Shown piece by piece: positions 16,728-24,921 of a stretch of 64,000 nt of DNA. The first letter of the stretch is position 1; each line of letters opens with the position of its first letter. Under the pieces are notes generated by a model that was given only the letters and a program-made list of their open reading frames with translations, ran no database searches and had not been told where the DNA came from. This DNA is from an uncultured Collinsella sp. (GTDB lineage: Bacteria > Actinomycetota > Coriobacteriia > Coriobacteriales > Coriobacteriaceae), in contig CABSLA010000002.1 in NCBI GenBank assembly GCA_902478545.1, positions 1 to 64,000 of the forward strand. The letters run 5' to 3'. The translations under genes and the position numbers were made by a program.

Positions 16728-17466
16728 CGTCATCGACTATATGCCGGGCGATACGCTGCTGCATCGCCTGAACCCCGTCGTCAAGCTGGGCCTCGCCGCC
16801 GCCATCATCATCGGCATCTTTTTGTCCGACACCTATGTGGCGCTGTTAGGCTTTTTGGCACTCACCCTTGCGCTGGGCGCCTACGCCGGCGTCGTCAATC
16901 GCCTGTTCTCGCTGCTCAAGCTGCTGATTCCGCTCGCACTTATCATGTTGTTGCTGCAGTTGGCATTTATGCGTGACGGCAACGTGGTGTGGGGTTTCGT
17001 TACCGATACCGGCCTCATCACCGGATCTAAGGCCTGCCTGCGCCTGCTGGGCGTAGCGTTGCCACTCATACTCATGCTCATGGTGACCAAGCTCAACGAC
17101 CTTGCCAACGCCTGCGTCGAGGTACTGCACGTGCCGTATCGCTACGCCTTCACCTTTACCACGGCACTGCGTTTTGTGCCGGTGTTTGGCCAGGAGATGA
17201 ACGCCATCATGGAGGCGCAGACCGCACGCGGCGTCGAGTACGACACCAAGAATCCCATCAAGAAGCTCAAACTCATGCTGCCGCTGTGCGTGCCGCTGCT
17301 TATCTCGAGCGTGGGCAAGACCGACGCCACCGCGCTTGCCGCCGAGCAGCGCGGCTTCTACCTGCGCACGCGTGCCAGCTCGTATAAGCGTTACCCCATC
17401 AAGGGTCTGGATATCGCTGTGCTCGTCATCAGCGCCGCCCTCATCATCCTGGGATTCCTGTTCTAG
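16720..17466 (+). CDS. ecfT: ECF transporter transmembrane component EcfT
   Basis: This 248-residue membrane protein is the T component that couples the ATPase to the S component. It has about five to six hydrophobic segments, the opening pattern YMPGDTLLHRLNPVVKLG, and the coupling motif AQTARGVEYD near residue 166, followed by a second Ala-Xaa-Arg-Gly-like box (AAEQRGFYLRTR, about 207) typical of EcfT. Its ATG overlaps the last 8 bp of the ATPase gene, which implies translational coupling. A strong bidirectional terminator follows. Confidence 0.93.
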   Translation: MVNVIDYMPGDTLLHRLNPVVKLGLAAAIIIGIFLSDTYVALLGFLALTLALGAYAGVVNRLFSLLKLLIPLALIMLLLQLAFMRDGNVVWGFVTDTGLITGSKACLRLLGVALPLILMLMVTKLNDLANACVEVLHVPYRYAFTFTTALRFVPVFGQEMNAIMEAQTARGVEYDTKNPIKKLKLMLPLCVPLLISSVGKTDATALAAEQRGFYLRTRASSYKRYPIKGLDIAVLVISAALIILGFLF

Positions 17467-17495
17467 CTCATCGCCAGCACCAACCGCCTAATGCA

Positions 17496-17532
17496 AAAGG
17501 CCTCGGCTCGCACCAAACGAGCCGAGGCCTTT
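17496..17532. terminator. Strong bidirectional terminator after ecfT
   Basis: A 15-bp perfect stem (AAAGGCCTCGGCTCG and its complement, 7-nt loop) ends in a short T-run. It separates the plus-strand ECF operon from the minus-strand racemase gene. Confidence 0.85.
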
Positions 17533-17551
17533 ACTGTTTCCCCAGATAAAA

Positions 17552-17584
17552 CCTACCAAAATAAACCTGTCCCTTTTTGGTAGG
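17552..17584. repeat. Family A palindromic repeat copy
   Basis: CCTACCAAAA and TTTTTGGTAGG flank a core containing AAACCTGTCCC. Related copies are at 53581-53612 (opposite orientation) and 54309-54341. This copy lies between the ECF terminator and the end of the racemase gene. Confidence 0.65.
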
Positions 17585-17591
17585 CATGGGG

Positions 17592-18338
17592 CTAGAGGCG
17601 GTAGGGAGCGCCGCTGCGAATGATGGATTCGCGCACCAGGACATCCATGGCGTCGAGGGTGATCTCGGGCATCTCTCGGTACTTTTGCAGCACCGAGAGC
17701 TCGGTGCAGGCCAGAATGACGCGGTCGCAGCCGCTACGGGCAAACTCCCACATCACACGGTCGAACTTATCCATATCGGGCTCACGCCCGGCCTTCACAT
17801 CATCGTAGATAAGCGACATCACATCGTTCTGACGTTTCTCGCTGGGATAGACAACCTCAACACCCGCAGCCTTACATTCGCGGCCGTAGACGCCCGCGCC
17901 CACGGTGCCATCGGTTCCCATAATGCCAATCTTGTGCACCGGCTCGGCCGGCATACTCAGGTTGGGATCGAACTCGCACTCCCCCATCACCGCACCGGCC
18001 AGAGCATAGCGCACCGACTCACGCGGCATGTGGATAATCGGCACTGTGGTAAACGACTGGATCTGGTCGTAGAAGTAGTGCGACGTGTTGCAGGGAATGG
18101 CAATGTGCGCACAGCCCAGCGACTCGAGTGCCTGGGCGCACTCTTTCATGGTCGCCAGCAGCTTGGCATGCTCGCCGGTCTTAATGGCCAACGTGCGGTC
18201 GGGCATGGTCGACTTGGAGAGCACCACCATGTCGATATGTTCCTGATCGCAGGCAGCAGCCGTATGACGCACCACCTGGTCGTAGTAATACGACGTGGCC
18301 TCGGCGCCCATACCGCCGATAACTCCCAGCTTTTCCAT
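17592..18338 (-). CDS. Aspartate/glutamate racemase family protein, probable aspartate racemase
   Basis: This 248-residue cofactor-independent racemase has the two catalytic cysteines of the family in PCNTSHYF (about 81) and ACTELSVL (about 192), with the opening MEKLGVIGGMGAEAT. It would interconvert L- and D-aspartate. The gene upstream encodes an ATP-grasp protein of the D-aspartate ligase type, so the pair probably makes D-Asp and adds it to peptidoglycan precursors. I chose the ATG at 18338 because AAGGAGG precedes it; the frame is open for another 28 codons upstream without a ribosome site. Confidence 0.87.
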   Translation of the reverse strand: MEKLGVIGGMGAEATSYYYDQVVRHTAAACDQEHIDMVVLSKSTMPDRTLAIKTGEHAKLLATMKECAQALESLGCAHIAIPCNTSHYFYDQIQSFTTVPIIHMPRESVRYALAGAVMGECEFDPNLSMPAEPVHKIGIMGTDGTVGAGVYGRECKAAGVEVVYPSEKRQNDVMSLIYDDVKAGREPDMDKFDRVMWEFARSGCDRVILACTELSVLQKYREMPEITLDAMDVLVRESIIRSGAPYRL

Positions 18339-18422
18339 CGCCGCCTCCTTGGTGACGCTTGCGCAATTGCGCGTATCATACCCGCGCCCGCCCGAAGCAA
18401 ACCGGACGGGCGCCGCGCTCAT

Positions 18423-19679
18423 CTACTTGTAATACGTCTTGAACAGCTTAAAGTGGCGCAGCTTGGTGTGCCACATGCGCAGCCAGCGATTAAAGACAAA
18501 GTCGCCCTTCATAAACGAAGGGTCGGCGCCCTTGCCTTCCTTGTCCAGGCGATGCACCTTAGCGCGCAGCTCGGGATCCTTGACGTACTTGTCGACGACG
18601 CCCATGGGAACGACCATCCACAGCGCCTCGTCCTGTGCCGTCACAAACTCCGGCTCAAACGGGCGGTCGAACACATACTCGTCCACCACATACTTGGCAA
18701 CGTTAAAGCCGCTGTTGGTAACGTAGTAGTTGCTGCGGCCCTGGCGCGTGTTGAAATCGAAGAACTTAAACGAGCCGTCGCGCTCGTCGTACTTAACGTC
18801 AAAGTTGGAATAACCTACAAAGTTCAGGTCCTCGAGCAGCTTGCGCACGCCGCCCATGAGCTCGTCATTGGGCTCGGTAATGATGCAGGCATGGTTGCCG
18901 ACACCGTGGGGCTGATGCTCCTCGAGCAGCACGTGACCCAGGCACATCATGCGGACCTTGCCGTTGCGGTCGGAATAGCTGGTGAGCACGCGCATGTACT
19001 CGTCGTTGCCGGGCACGCGATCCTGCAAGATCAGGTCGTCGGTGTAGCCGCTGGCATACGAATCGCGAATGACCTGTTCCAGCTCGGCGCGGTCGGCAAT
19101 CTCATAGGCCTTCTTCTGGCCCTCGAACTCATGCTGCCACCACATGATGCCGTCGGACGGCTTCAGGATCATCGGGAACGGGAAGTCGATCTGGTCGAGC
19201 ACTTCGGCCGGCGCCTCGCCTTGCGCATTGAGCATCTGCGCAGTAAAGGTAAAGGTGTGCGGATACGGCAAGCCATGCTTCTCGCACAGCTCGTAGAAGA
19301 TCTCCTTCTTCTGGCACTGCTCAAGCATGCTGTAGGGTGCATAGGGCGCAACGATGTTATCCGCCAGCTCATCGGCATCCTTTGCCTGGGCCACCAGGGC
19401 AACATAGTTATCGCCGCAGCCCATCAGGACGATCGTCTTATCGGCATGCGCCTGGGCAATGCCGTTGACGGTCTCGAGCATCACGGGCATGGTATCGATG
19501 TCGACATTGGGCGTGTAGTCGATAATCTGGCTTCGATACGCAGGGCCCGTCTGATACTTGCCAAAGACCAGACTCTTGACCTGATACTCTTCGTAGAAGG
19601 CGCGCGCCACCGAATAGGCGTTGATGTCGCCACCGAGCAGCACGGGAATGAACTCGCGCTCTGTAAACTGCAATGCCAT
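18423..19679 (-). CDS. ATP-grasp ligase, probable D-aspartate ligase for peptidoglycan cross-bridge
   Basis: This 418-residue ATP-grasp protein has nucleotide-binding parts in FPMILKPSDGIMWWQHEFEG (about 165-184) and metal-binding residues in FFDFNTRQGRSNYY (about 311). It resembles the Enterococcus faecium D-aspartate ligase, which activates D-Asp as beta-aspartyl phosphate and attaches it to the stem-peptide diamino acid of UDP-muramyl peptides. An aspartate racemase gene follows 84 bp downstream, the same pairing as in enterococci. It is cytosolic. The ATG follows TAGGAAG. Some related coriobacterial ATP-grasp proteins are annotated only as carboxylate-amine ligases, so substrate identity rests mainly on context. 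Confidence 0.75.
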   Translation of the reverse strand: MALQFTEREFIPVLLGGDINAYSVARAFYEEYQVKSLVFGKYQTGPAYRSQIIDYTPNVDIDTMPVMLETVNGIAQAHADKTIVLMGCGDNYVALVAQAKDADELADNIVAPYAPYSMLEQCQKKEIFYELCEKHGLPYPHTFTFTAQMLNAQGEAPAEVLDQIDFPFPMILKPSDGIMWWQHEFEGQKKAYEIADRAELEQVIRDSYASGYTDDLILQDRVPGNDEYMRVLTSYSDRNGKVRMMCLGHVLLEEHQPHGVGNHACIITEPNDELMGGVRKLLEDLNFVGYSNFDVKYDERDGSFKFFDFNTRQGRSNYYVTNSGFNVAKYVVDEYVFDRPFEPEFVTAQDEALWMVVPMGVVDKYVKDPELRAKVHRLDKEGKGADPSFMKGDFVFNRWLRMWHTKLRHFKLFKTYYK

Positions 19680-19903
19680 GGAAACTTCCTATCATGAACT
19701 GCCCGCACAACGGGCGGTCTTAGTGCAACCGATTCATTCTAGCGTGCCAAACCGCCAGCACCCAAAGTTCCACCGTATCTATGGCAATCGGAGAATCAGA
19801 CTCGAGCAAAGACGGCGCTCACCGCTGTACGACAACGGGCAATGAACCTACCGTTGTTGTAGGATTCAACATATTGTCAATCTCATAAGCGAAAGGCGCA
19901 CAC

Positions 19904-20536
19904 GTGCCCCAAGAACATCTGACCGACAACCCCATCCTTGACGCCGCAAAACGCGAGCTAGCGGAACGTTCTCAGACGACCGCTCCCCTACGCACCGCCA
20001 GCAACGCCTACGAAGCACCCGCCCGCATCGTTTCGATTAACACGTCGGCGCACAAAGGCACACGCAAGTCACCCGTCTCCGATGGGCACGACACCGTCAT
20101 TGAGCAGTTTGGCCTCGCTTCCGATGCACACGCCGGGCACTGGCACCGCCAAGTCTCGTTTTTGGCCGCAGAATCAATCCAGACTGCCCAGCATCGCGGG
20201 CTCGATGTGCACGAAGGCGACTTTGGGGAGAACTTCACCACACAAGGTATCAACCTGCTTTCGCTCCCCCTGGGCACACAGCTCAAGATCGGCAACGACG
20301 TTCTGGTCGAGATCAGCCAGATCGGCAAAGTCTGCCACACCCGCTGCGCTATCTACCATCTCGCCGGCGACTGCATCTTTCCCCACGAGGGCATTTTCGG
20401 TGTGGTGCTTCGAGGCGGAGAGGTGCATGTCGGAGACGATATCCAGACAGTCAAGCTCGGCAACGGCGCATGTTCTTTCACCCCAGCCGAGGCGCTCGAA
20501 GAAATTGAGCAGGCTCGCCGCGAGGGAACCCTATAG
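19904..20536 (+). CDS. MOSC domain protein
   Basis: This 210-residue protein has a MOSC (molybdenum cofactor sulfurase C-terminal) domain from about residue 40 to 195, with the family pattern GLASDAHAGHWHRQVSF, GDFGENFTTQGI and the conserved cysteine in GKVCHTRCAIY (about 146-150). MOSC domains bind molybdenum cofactor or deliver sulfur to metals; stand-alone bacterial members are poorly characterised. The start is GTG behind GAAAGG. It is single and divergent from the D-aspartate ligase gene. No molybdopterin genes lie nearby. Confidence 0.88.
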   Translation: MPQEHLTDNPILDAAKRELAERSQTTAPLRTASNAYEAPARIVSINTSAHKGTRKSPVSDGHDTVIEQFGLASDAHAGHWHRQVSFLAAESIQTAQHRGLDVHEGDFGENFTTQGINLLSLPLGTQLKIGNDVLVEISQIGKVCHTRCAIYHLAGDCIFPHEGIFGVVLRGGEVHVGDDIQTVKLGNGACSFTPAEALEEIEQARREGTL

Positions 20537-20663
20537 GTGCAAAACCCCATGTTGGAGTAGCCCTTAAGGCGTGAATCTGCGATCAGACCGAGTTCCGTAA
20601 CGTTAAAGTTGAACTCTATGGTTTCTCAACAATTCACTATAACTGCAGGTCAAAGCCAAAGCC

Positions 20664-20700
20664 TCAAGTTTAACTTGACCCTTTGGAACCTTTAAGGTTC
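20664..20700 (+). promoter_or_regulatory. Two perfect palindromes upstream of the peptidoglycan hydrolase gene
   Basis: TCAAGTTTAACTTGA (20664-20678) and GAACCTTTAAGGTTC (20686-20700) are each perfect 15-bp palindromes eight bases apart, with a TTGACC hexamer at 20675 partly inside the first. AAGTTGAACTC and CAAGTTGAGG half-sites occur nearby (about 20608 and 20700). This looks like an operator for a dimeric regulator controlling the downstream cell-wall gene; the regulator is unknown. Confidence 0.45.
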
Positions 20701-20770
20701 AAGTTGAGGTCGAAAGCAGTAGTAGAATACCGTTCGAACCATAACCTACGATTGATTGCAGAGGGATTGG

Positions 20771-21904
20771 ATGCAGCATTCGAATCATCGCGTCGCAGCG
20801 CTCATCGCGTCGAAGCCAGCTCGTATCATCACGAGCGCCGCACTCGCTGTCGCACTGACTGCCACGCCGATGCTCTCCCCCGTTGCGGCATATGCCGCCT
20901 CGCAGGCAACGCAGGATCAGCTTTCCGCCGCGCAGCAAAAAATCGAAGCCGCCACGAGCGCCTACAACGATGCCCGCACCAAACTCGACGACCTGCAAAA
21001 GCAGATCGACTCCAATGAGGCGAGCATCGAGGAAATCGAGGCCAAGCTTCCCGAGCAGCAGGCCAAGGCAAGCTCCGCCATGCGCGATCTGTACAAGTAC
21101 CAGAAGGGCACCAATCCCATCGTGAGCTTCCTGGTCAACGCGCAGAGCCTGGGTGAGTTCATCACCACCTGCAAATACACCAACCAGATCACGAGCTCGA
21201 GCGTCGATGAGATCGAAGAGCTCAACAACATGCAAACCGAACTCGAGCAGAACAAGGCCGAGCTCCAGCAGGCCAAGTCCCAGCTTGAGGCAGAACAGAA
21301 AAACGCCGAGGATTCGCTGGCGCAGGCCCAGCAGCTCCGCAGCGAGGCGCAGGCAAAAGCCGAGCAGGAAAATGCCGCCGAGCTCGCCAAGCTTGAGGCC
21401 GATAAGGCCGCTGCCGCCGAGAAGCTCTCGGGCGAGGGCGTAAGCGGCAGCAATTCCAGCAGTCAGGCCACCAACACCAACACCACCATCGACACCACGG
21501 TGAACAACGCCAATACCGGTAATTCCGATTACGATTCGTTCATTAATGAGTGGACGAGCCGCATCGATAATTATCTTGCCGGGTCCCCCATGGCAGGCCA
21601 GGGCTATAACTTTGCCGTTGCCGCTTGGAATACCGGTGTCGACCCCCGTTGGTCCCCCGCCATCGCCTGCATCGAGAGCACCAAGGGTGCTTATTGCGCC
21701 AATTCCTACAACGCCTGGGGCTGGAGTGCCCGTGGCGGCGGTTGGCGCAGCTTTGGCAGCTGGAGCGAGGGCATCTCCGCTCACGTTGCCTATCTGGGCG
21801 CCAACTACGGCTCCACCCTTACCCCGGCAGCGGCCAAAAAGTACTGCCCGCCCACGTGGCAGGACTGGTACAACAAAGTCGCCGCTCAGATGAACCGCAT
21901 CTAA
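20771..21904 (+). CDS. Secreted coiled-coil peptidoglycan hydrolase
   Basis: This 377-residue exported protein has a signal peptide (about 1-43, ending AAYAA). A long coiled coil at about 45-215, rich in Ala, Glu, Gln and Lys, resembles the PcsB/EnvC-type regulatory domain. A Ser/Thr/Asn linker follows, then a C-terminal lysozyme-like domain (about 255-377). In the last part, GVDPRWSPAIACIESTKG carries the likely catalytic Glu, followed by NSYNAWGWSARGGGWRSF, typical of glucosaminidase/transglycosylase-like folds. It probably helps split the septum or remodel the wall. I chose the ATG at 20771 behind GAGGGA; a TTG five codons earlier is possible. Confidence 0.85.
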   Translation: MQHSNHRVAALIASKPARIITSAALAVALTATPMLSPVAAYAASQATQDQLSAAQQKIEAATSAYNDARTKLDDLQKQIDSNEASIEEIEAKLPEQQAKASSAMRDLYKYQKGTNPIVSFLVNAQSLGEFITTCKYTNQITSSSVDEIEELNNMQTELEQNKAELQQAKSQLEAEQKNAEDSLAQAQQLRSEAQAKAEQENAAELAKLEADKAAAAEKLSGEGVSGSNSSSQATNTNTTIDTTVNNANTGNSDYDSFINEWTSRIDNYLAGSPMAGQGYNFAVAAWNTGVDPRWSPAIACIESTKGAYCANSYNAWGWSARGGGWRSFGSWSEGISAHVAYLGANYGSTLTPAAAKKYCPPTWQDWYNKVAAQMNRI

Positions 21905-21914
21905 GCGCAACTGC

Positions 21915-21941
21915 AAAGGGCCCCAATGGGGTCCTTTTCTT
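21915..21941 (+). terminator. Terminator of the peptidoglycan hydrolase gene
   Basis: A 7-bp stem (GGGCCCC with GGGGTCC, 3-nt loop) is followed by TTTTCTTTT and directly abuts the stop codon of the convergent kinase gene. Confidence 0.85.
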
Positions 21942-23333
21942 TTAGGTAGCGGAGGTATCGACGACGCCAGTCGCATTGGCAACCGCGACTATGACGATCA
22001 TGCATAGGAGCAGCACACCCAATGCCTTGAGCCAGAGTTTCGCGAGTTTCTTGCCGCGATAGCTGTCGAGCAGTGCGAATCGCCGACGAAGACGGCGCTT
22101 ATCGAGCAGCGCAAAATGCATAAGCACCATAAGGCCATCGACAAAGAAAAAGTACTCGATCATAAGAAGCCACGTCGGGTAGCCTTGGTTTGCTCCCGTG
22201 GGGTGAAAGACGGCAAAGTGGCTTCCGGCAAAGAATACAAGCAGCGAGAGGCAGACAAGCGTATTCCAAATGCGCCCCAGAGGTTCCGGAATGCGAGAGA
22301 GCAGACCGGGCATAGCAGGGGTGGCAAGCTTAGGAAGGTCTGTGGAACCCCGGGGCTCTTGAGACGTTAATACCGTCTCTGACGCCGGGGCACAGTCAGG
22401 CACAGGCACAGGCACAGGCGCAGGAGGCCGCACAGGGCAACTCAGGTCGTATGCCGCGCGCGTCGCCCGTCCCAATGCCCCCGCGCTCGCAAAACGCTTG
22501 GCCGGGTCGAGAGCCATCGCCATGCAAATGGCATCGGTCAGGGAAGCGGGAATGCCGCGCATCTCGCATTGTTCGCGCATGTCGATCCCCGGTTTTGGAT
22601 CGACTCCTGTCAAGCAGAAGAACAGCAGGGCGCCCAGCGCATACACATCACTTCGCACACTCGTCTGCCCAAACCCATACTGCTCGGGCGGCGCGTAGGG
22701 CCGTGTGCCAAACTTGGCGGTATCGGCATCGGCGCCATCACGCCATACGCGCGCGATTCCCAAGTCGATAATCACCAGCGACGAGAAGGTCATGCCAGCA
22801 TCGGCGGCATACCTCACGCCCGAAACGATGATGTTCGAAGGTTTAAGGTCGCGATGGATAATCGGAACCGGCGCTTTCCCCACCTCGCCAAATCCAGCAT
22901 GGAGCTCTGCCACCGCATCACACAGGGCCGGAAACAACCCGCGCGCATAATCGGGCGTCGCACCCAAGCGCCCCACCAAGGCCTCGAGCGTCTCGCCTTC
23001 AATGTATTCCATCACCACGTTGAGCTCGTCGCCCGCACGGCGGCAATCGACAATCCGGGGCAGGTGCTCAAAACGCCGTCCGGCACGCTGGGCCGCAAAC
23101 AGGCGCTCATATGCTCCGCCAATCTGGGCCGAAGCATCGATGCGTTTACGGACAAAGGGGCCGAGCGACCCTCCGCCAGAACCCTCAAAGCACACGAGTT
23201 CGGTTGTCTCAACGTCCGAGCGCTTCAGCACACGTTCCACGCGATAGCTATCATCGCGGTCAAACGACGCCAGGTGCTCGGCGAGCGCGGCGGTCAGCTC
23301 ATCATCGGAATATGTTGGGTTCTGAGTATCCAT
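21942..23333 (-). CDS. Membrane-anchored serine/threonine protein kinase
   Basis: This protein of about 463 residues has a Hanks-type kinase domain at about 25-300, with catalytic loop HRDLKPSN (160-167), DLG in place of DFG (190-192) and the APE-like APPEQYG. The glycine-rich loop is degenerate, with no GxGxxG before the lysine in VRKR. A proline-rich linker leads to three hydrophobic segments (about 355-375, 385-410, 435-460), so the kinase anchors by its C-terminus. No PASTA domain is present. The start is uncertain: ATGs at 23333, 23342 and 23357 are all possible and none has a strong ribosome site. A small HTH-like gene lies just upstream. Confidence 0.9.
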   Translation of the reverse strand: MDTQNPTYSDDELTAALAEHLASFDRDDSYRVERVLKRSDVETTELVCFEGSGGGSLGPFVRKRIDASAQIGGAYERLFAAQRAGRRFEHLPRIVDCRRAGDELNVVMEYIEGETLEALVGRLGATPDYARGLFPALCDAVAELHAGFGEVGKAPVPIIHRDLKPSNIIVSGVRYAADAGMTFSSLVIIDLGIARVWRDGADADTAKFGTRPYAPPEQYGFGQTSVRSDVYALGALLFFCLTGVDPKPGIDMREQCEMRGIPASLTDAICMAMALDPAKRFASAGALGRATRAAYDLSCPVRPPAPVPVPVPDCAPASETVLTSQEPRGSTDLPKLATPAMPGLLSRIPEPLGRIWNTLVCLSLLVFFAGSHFAVFHPTGANQGYPTWLLMIEYFFFVDGLMVLMHFALLDKRRLRRRFALLDSYRGKKLAKLWLKALGVLLLCMIVIVAVANATGVVDTSAT

Positions 23334-23428
23334 AGCGTCCATCATAGCGCAGGGCACGGACGCCCTGTAGCACCCGTGCCCTGCACGTTTGAAATATAGC
23401 GGACGGTCCTGCCACCAACAGTCAGCCG

Positions 23429-23851
23429 TTAACTCACCGTCTCCTCGCCAAAGCGATACAGCTCCTCATTGACCTTTTGCAGGCTGCAGCCACGATCGAT
23501 GCAGAAGATGATAATCGCATCACGACGGTCCTTGCAGTTGAGGACGTTTGTCCCGGCAGCCGTAAGTGCGCGGTTGGTCTCCTTCATCGATAACGCCATC
23601 GCGAATGCAATCTGCAACACTTTATTTCGACTCGGGTGGCGCGCACCCGTAAAAATCTGATAGCCAAACGTTTCGTTGAGGTCGGCCATACGCACCACGC
23701 GCGAACGCTCCAAGCCCTTTTCCTGCAGCAGTTGCTTAAGGTAGTCCGAAAGCGACGGGGCGGCAAAGTCGTGCTCCCTGATATAGCCGTCGATACTCGG
23801 CGCATCGAGCAACTCATTGAGCAGTTCCTCCGTCAACTTCTTATCGGGCAT
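23429..23851 (-). CDS. Small HTH-like protein adjacent to the Ser/Thr kinase
   Basis: This 140-residue soluble protein has an N-terminal helical segment (LTEELLNELLDAP) and a central part resembling an XRE-like helix-turn-helix (SDYLKQLLQEKGLERSRVVRMADLNETFGYQIFTGARHPSRNKVLQIAFAM). The C-terminal helical region is Cys- and Ile-rich. I know no defined function. It lies 95 bp upstream of the kinase and 39 bp downstream of a lipoprotein gene on the same strand, so it may regulate, or be a substrate of, the kinase. A function as a DNA binder is plausible but unproven. Confidence 0.75.
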   Translation of the reverse strand: MPDKKLTEELLNELLDAPSIDGYIREHDFAAPSLSDYLKQLLQEKGLERSRVVRMADLNETFGYQIFTGARHPSRNKVLQIAFAMALSMKETNRALTAAGTNVLNCKDRRDAIIIFCIDRGCSLQKVNEELYRFGEETVS

Positions 23852-23890
23852 ACGGCTTCACCCCCTATGCGACGCAACGGCAGCGACATA

Positions 23891-24433
23891 CTAGGCCAAC
23901 ACCCAGCTTGCGGTGGCAGACTTATCAAACATGTTGGCAAAGTACAAAGCCTTTTTGATGTCGCCGTCAAAATAGATATTGCCCGCAACAGTACCGCCGG
24001 CTGCAAGGGTGCCCGACTGCAGCTCTTCAGAACCTTCGCTGTAGTAGCCCTGATTCTGCTGAGCACCGTTGGCGTCCTCGCCCTTCCAGTCGTAGACATT
24101 GTAATCCGCGCCCTCATCGCCGTTGTTGACGTACGTGACGTGAATGCCCGTCATAGTCGAGCCGTCATAATTGGTAAGACCGGTCTGGACGGAATCGACG
24201 ACAACGGAAAAGCCGGCGGCCGTGGTCACGGTCGTGCCAACAGCCAGGTCAGTCGTGGGCTGCTCTTCTTTTTTCGGCTCTTCCTTCTTATCGCTATCGC
24301 CAGCATCCTCGGCGACCGTCGCCTTGTCATTGCCGCAGCCAGTCAGGAGACCGGAAACACCCAGAGCAACGGTCGCGAATGCGCCAAGCGCGGCGCGACG
24401 GCTCAGCAGCACTTCATTTTCGAGCTTTTTCAT
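23891..24433 (-). CDS. Tat-type lipoprotein with DUF4352-like domain
   Basis: This 180-residue lipoprotein has a twin-arginine-like signal (SRRAALGAF, Arg12-Arg13) and a lipobox LTGC (Cys33). A charged Glu/Lys linker follows, then a beta-rich domain of about 115 residues resembling DUF4352/TRF2-like immunoglobulin domains (GTTVTTAAGFSVVVDSVQTG and ending YFANMFDKSATASWVLA). It would sit on the outer face of the membrane. The function is unknown. An SD-masking hairpin lies in the leader. It is clustered with the kinase and the HTH-like gene. Confidence 0.8.
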   Translation of the reverse strand: MKKLENEVLLSRRAALGAFATVALGVSGLLTGCGNDKATVAEDAGDSDKKEEPKKEEQPTTDLAVGTTVTTAAGFSVVVDSVQTGLTNYDGSTMTGIHVTYVNNGDEGADYNVYDWKGEDANGAQQNQGYYSEGSEELQSGTLAAGGTVAGNIYFDGDIKKALYFANMFDKSATASWVLA

Positions 24434-24440
24434 TATTCAT

Positions 24441-24490
24441 CCTTCCTACGATCCGGCTACCGTGCCGGCACACAGCACATCGTAGAAAGG
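24441..24490 (-). promoter_or_regulatory. Leader hairpin masking the lipoprotein ribosome site
   Basis: On the minus strand CCTTTCTACGAT pairs with ATCGTAGGAAGG (11 of 12), and an inner CCGG-CCGG helix can also form. The 3' arm contains the AGGAAGG ribosome site of the lipoprotein gene, whose ATG follows about 8 nt later. This arrangement predicts translational control. Confidence 0.5.
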
Positions 24491-24595
24491 ATTGAACTTG
24501 AATTCATTAGCTCAGAGCTAAGGCTGCGGTAAACGGTCAATGCAGTTGTCCAAGCGCCGAGCAAACGCTCTTTACGCGACCGTCAGCAGGCAGGA

Positions 24596-24919
24596 TCAAC
24601 CCACTGTGACGGATTCCCCGGTAAAGGCGCTGATCATCAACAGGACAAAGAACGCCAGGTAACTGATGCTCAGCGGGTATGCGATAGCCAAAAAGACAAT
24701 CCATCCCACATTGGTCTTGCCGTCGGCGCGGCGTTGTTCGCGAGAACGATAGAGCCAGATCGTCACGCCAATGGCGACAATCAACAGCACGAGCGCCGCT
24801 GCAGCCAAACCGGCAAGCGCAAACATCATGCCAATGCTCAGCACAACAACCGGGAGCAGTAGCAAACCGCACCCGCAACCACCCGGACTATATACGGCAG
24901 GTTGCCAACGTCGCTTCAT
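24596..24919 (-). CDS. Small membrane protein of unknown function
   Basis: This 107-residue protein opens with a basic and Gly/Cys-rich stretch (YSPGGCGCG), followed by three hydrophobic helices: about 19-37, 38-56 and 73-97. A basic segment RSREQRRADGK separates the second and third. Its ATG lies 3 bp past the stop of the M20 amidohydrolase gene, with GGAG inside that gene's end, so the two are translationally coupled. A GTG two codons earlier is also in frame. No family is recognised. Confidence 0.72.
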   Translation of the reverse strand: MKRRWQPAVYSPGGCGCGLLLLPVVVLSIGMMFALAGLAAAALVLLIVAIGVTIWLYRSREQRRADGKTNVGWIVFLAIAYPLSISYLAFFVLLMISAFTGESVTVG

Positions 24920-24921
24920 CG

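Noticed and set aside
24537..24878. Second overlapping gene in another frame of the small membrane protein region
   Set aside because: It lacks a ribosome site and is covered by the better-supported frame coupled to the M20 gene.
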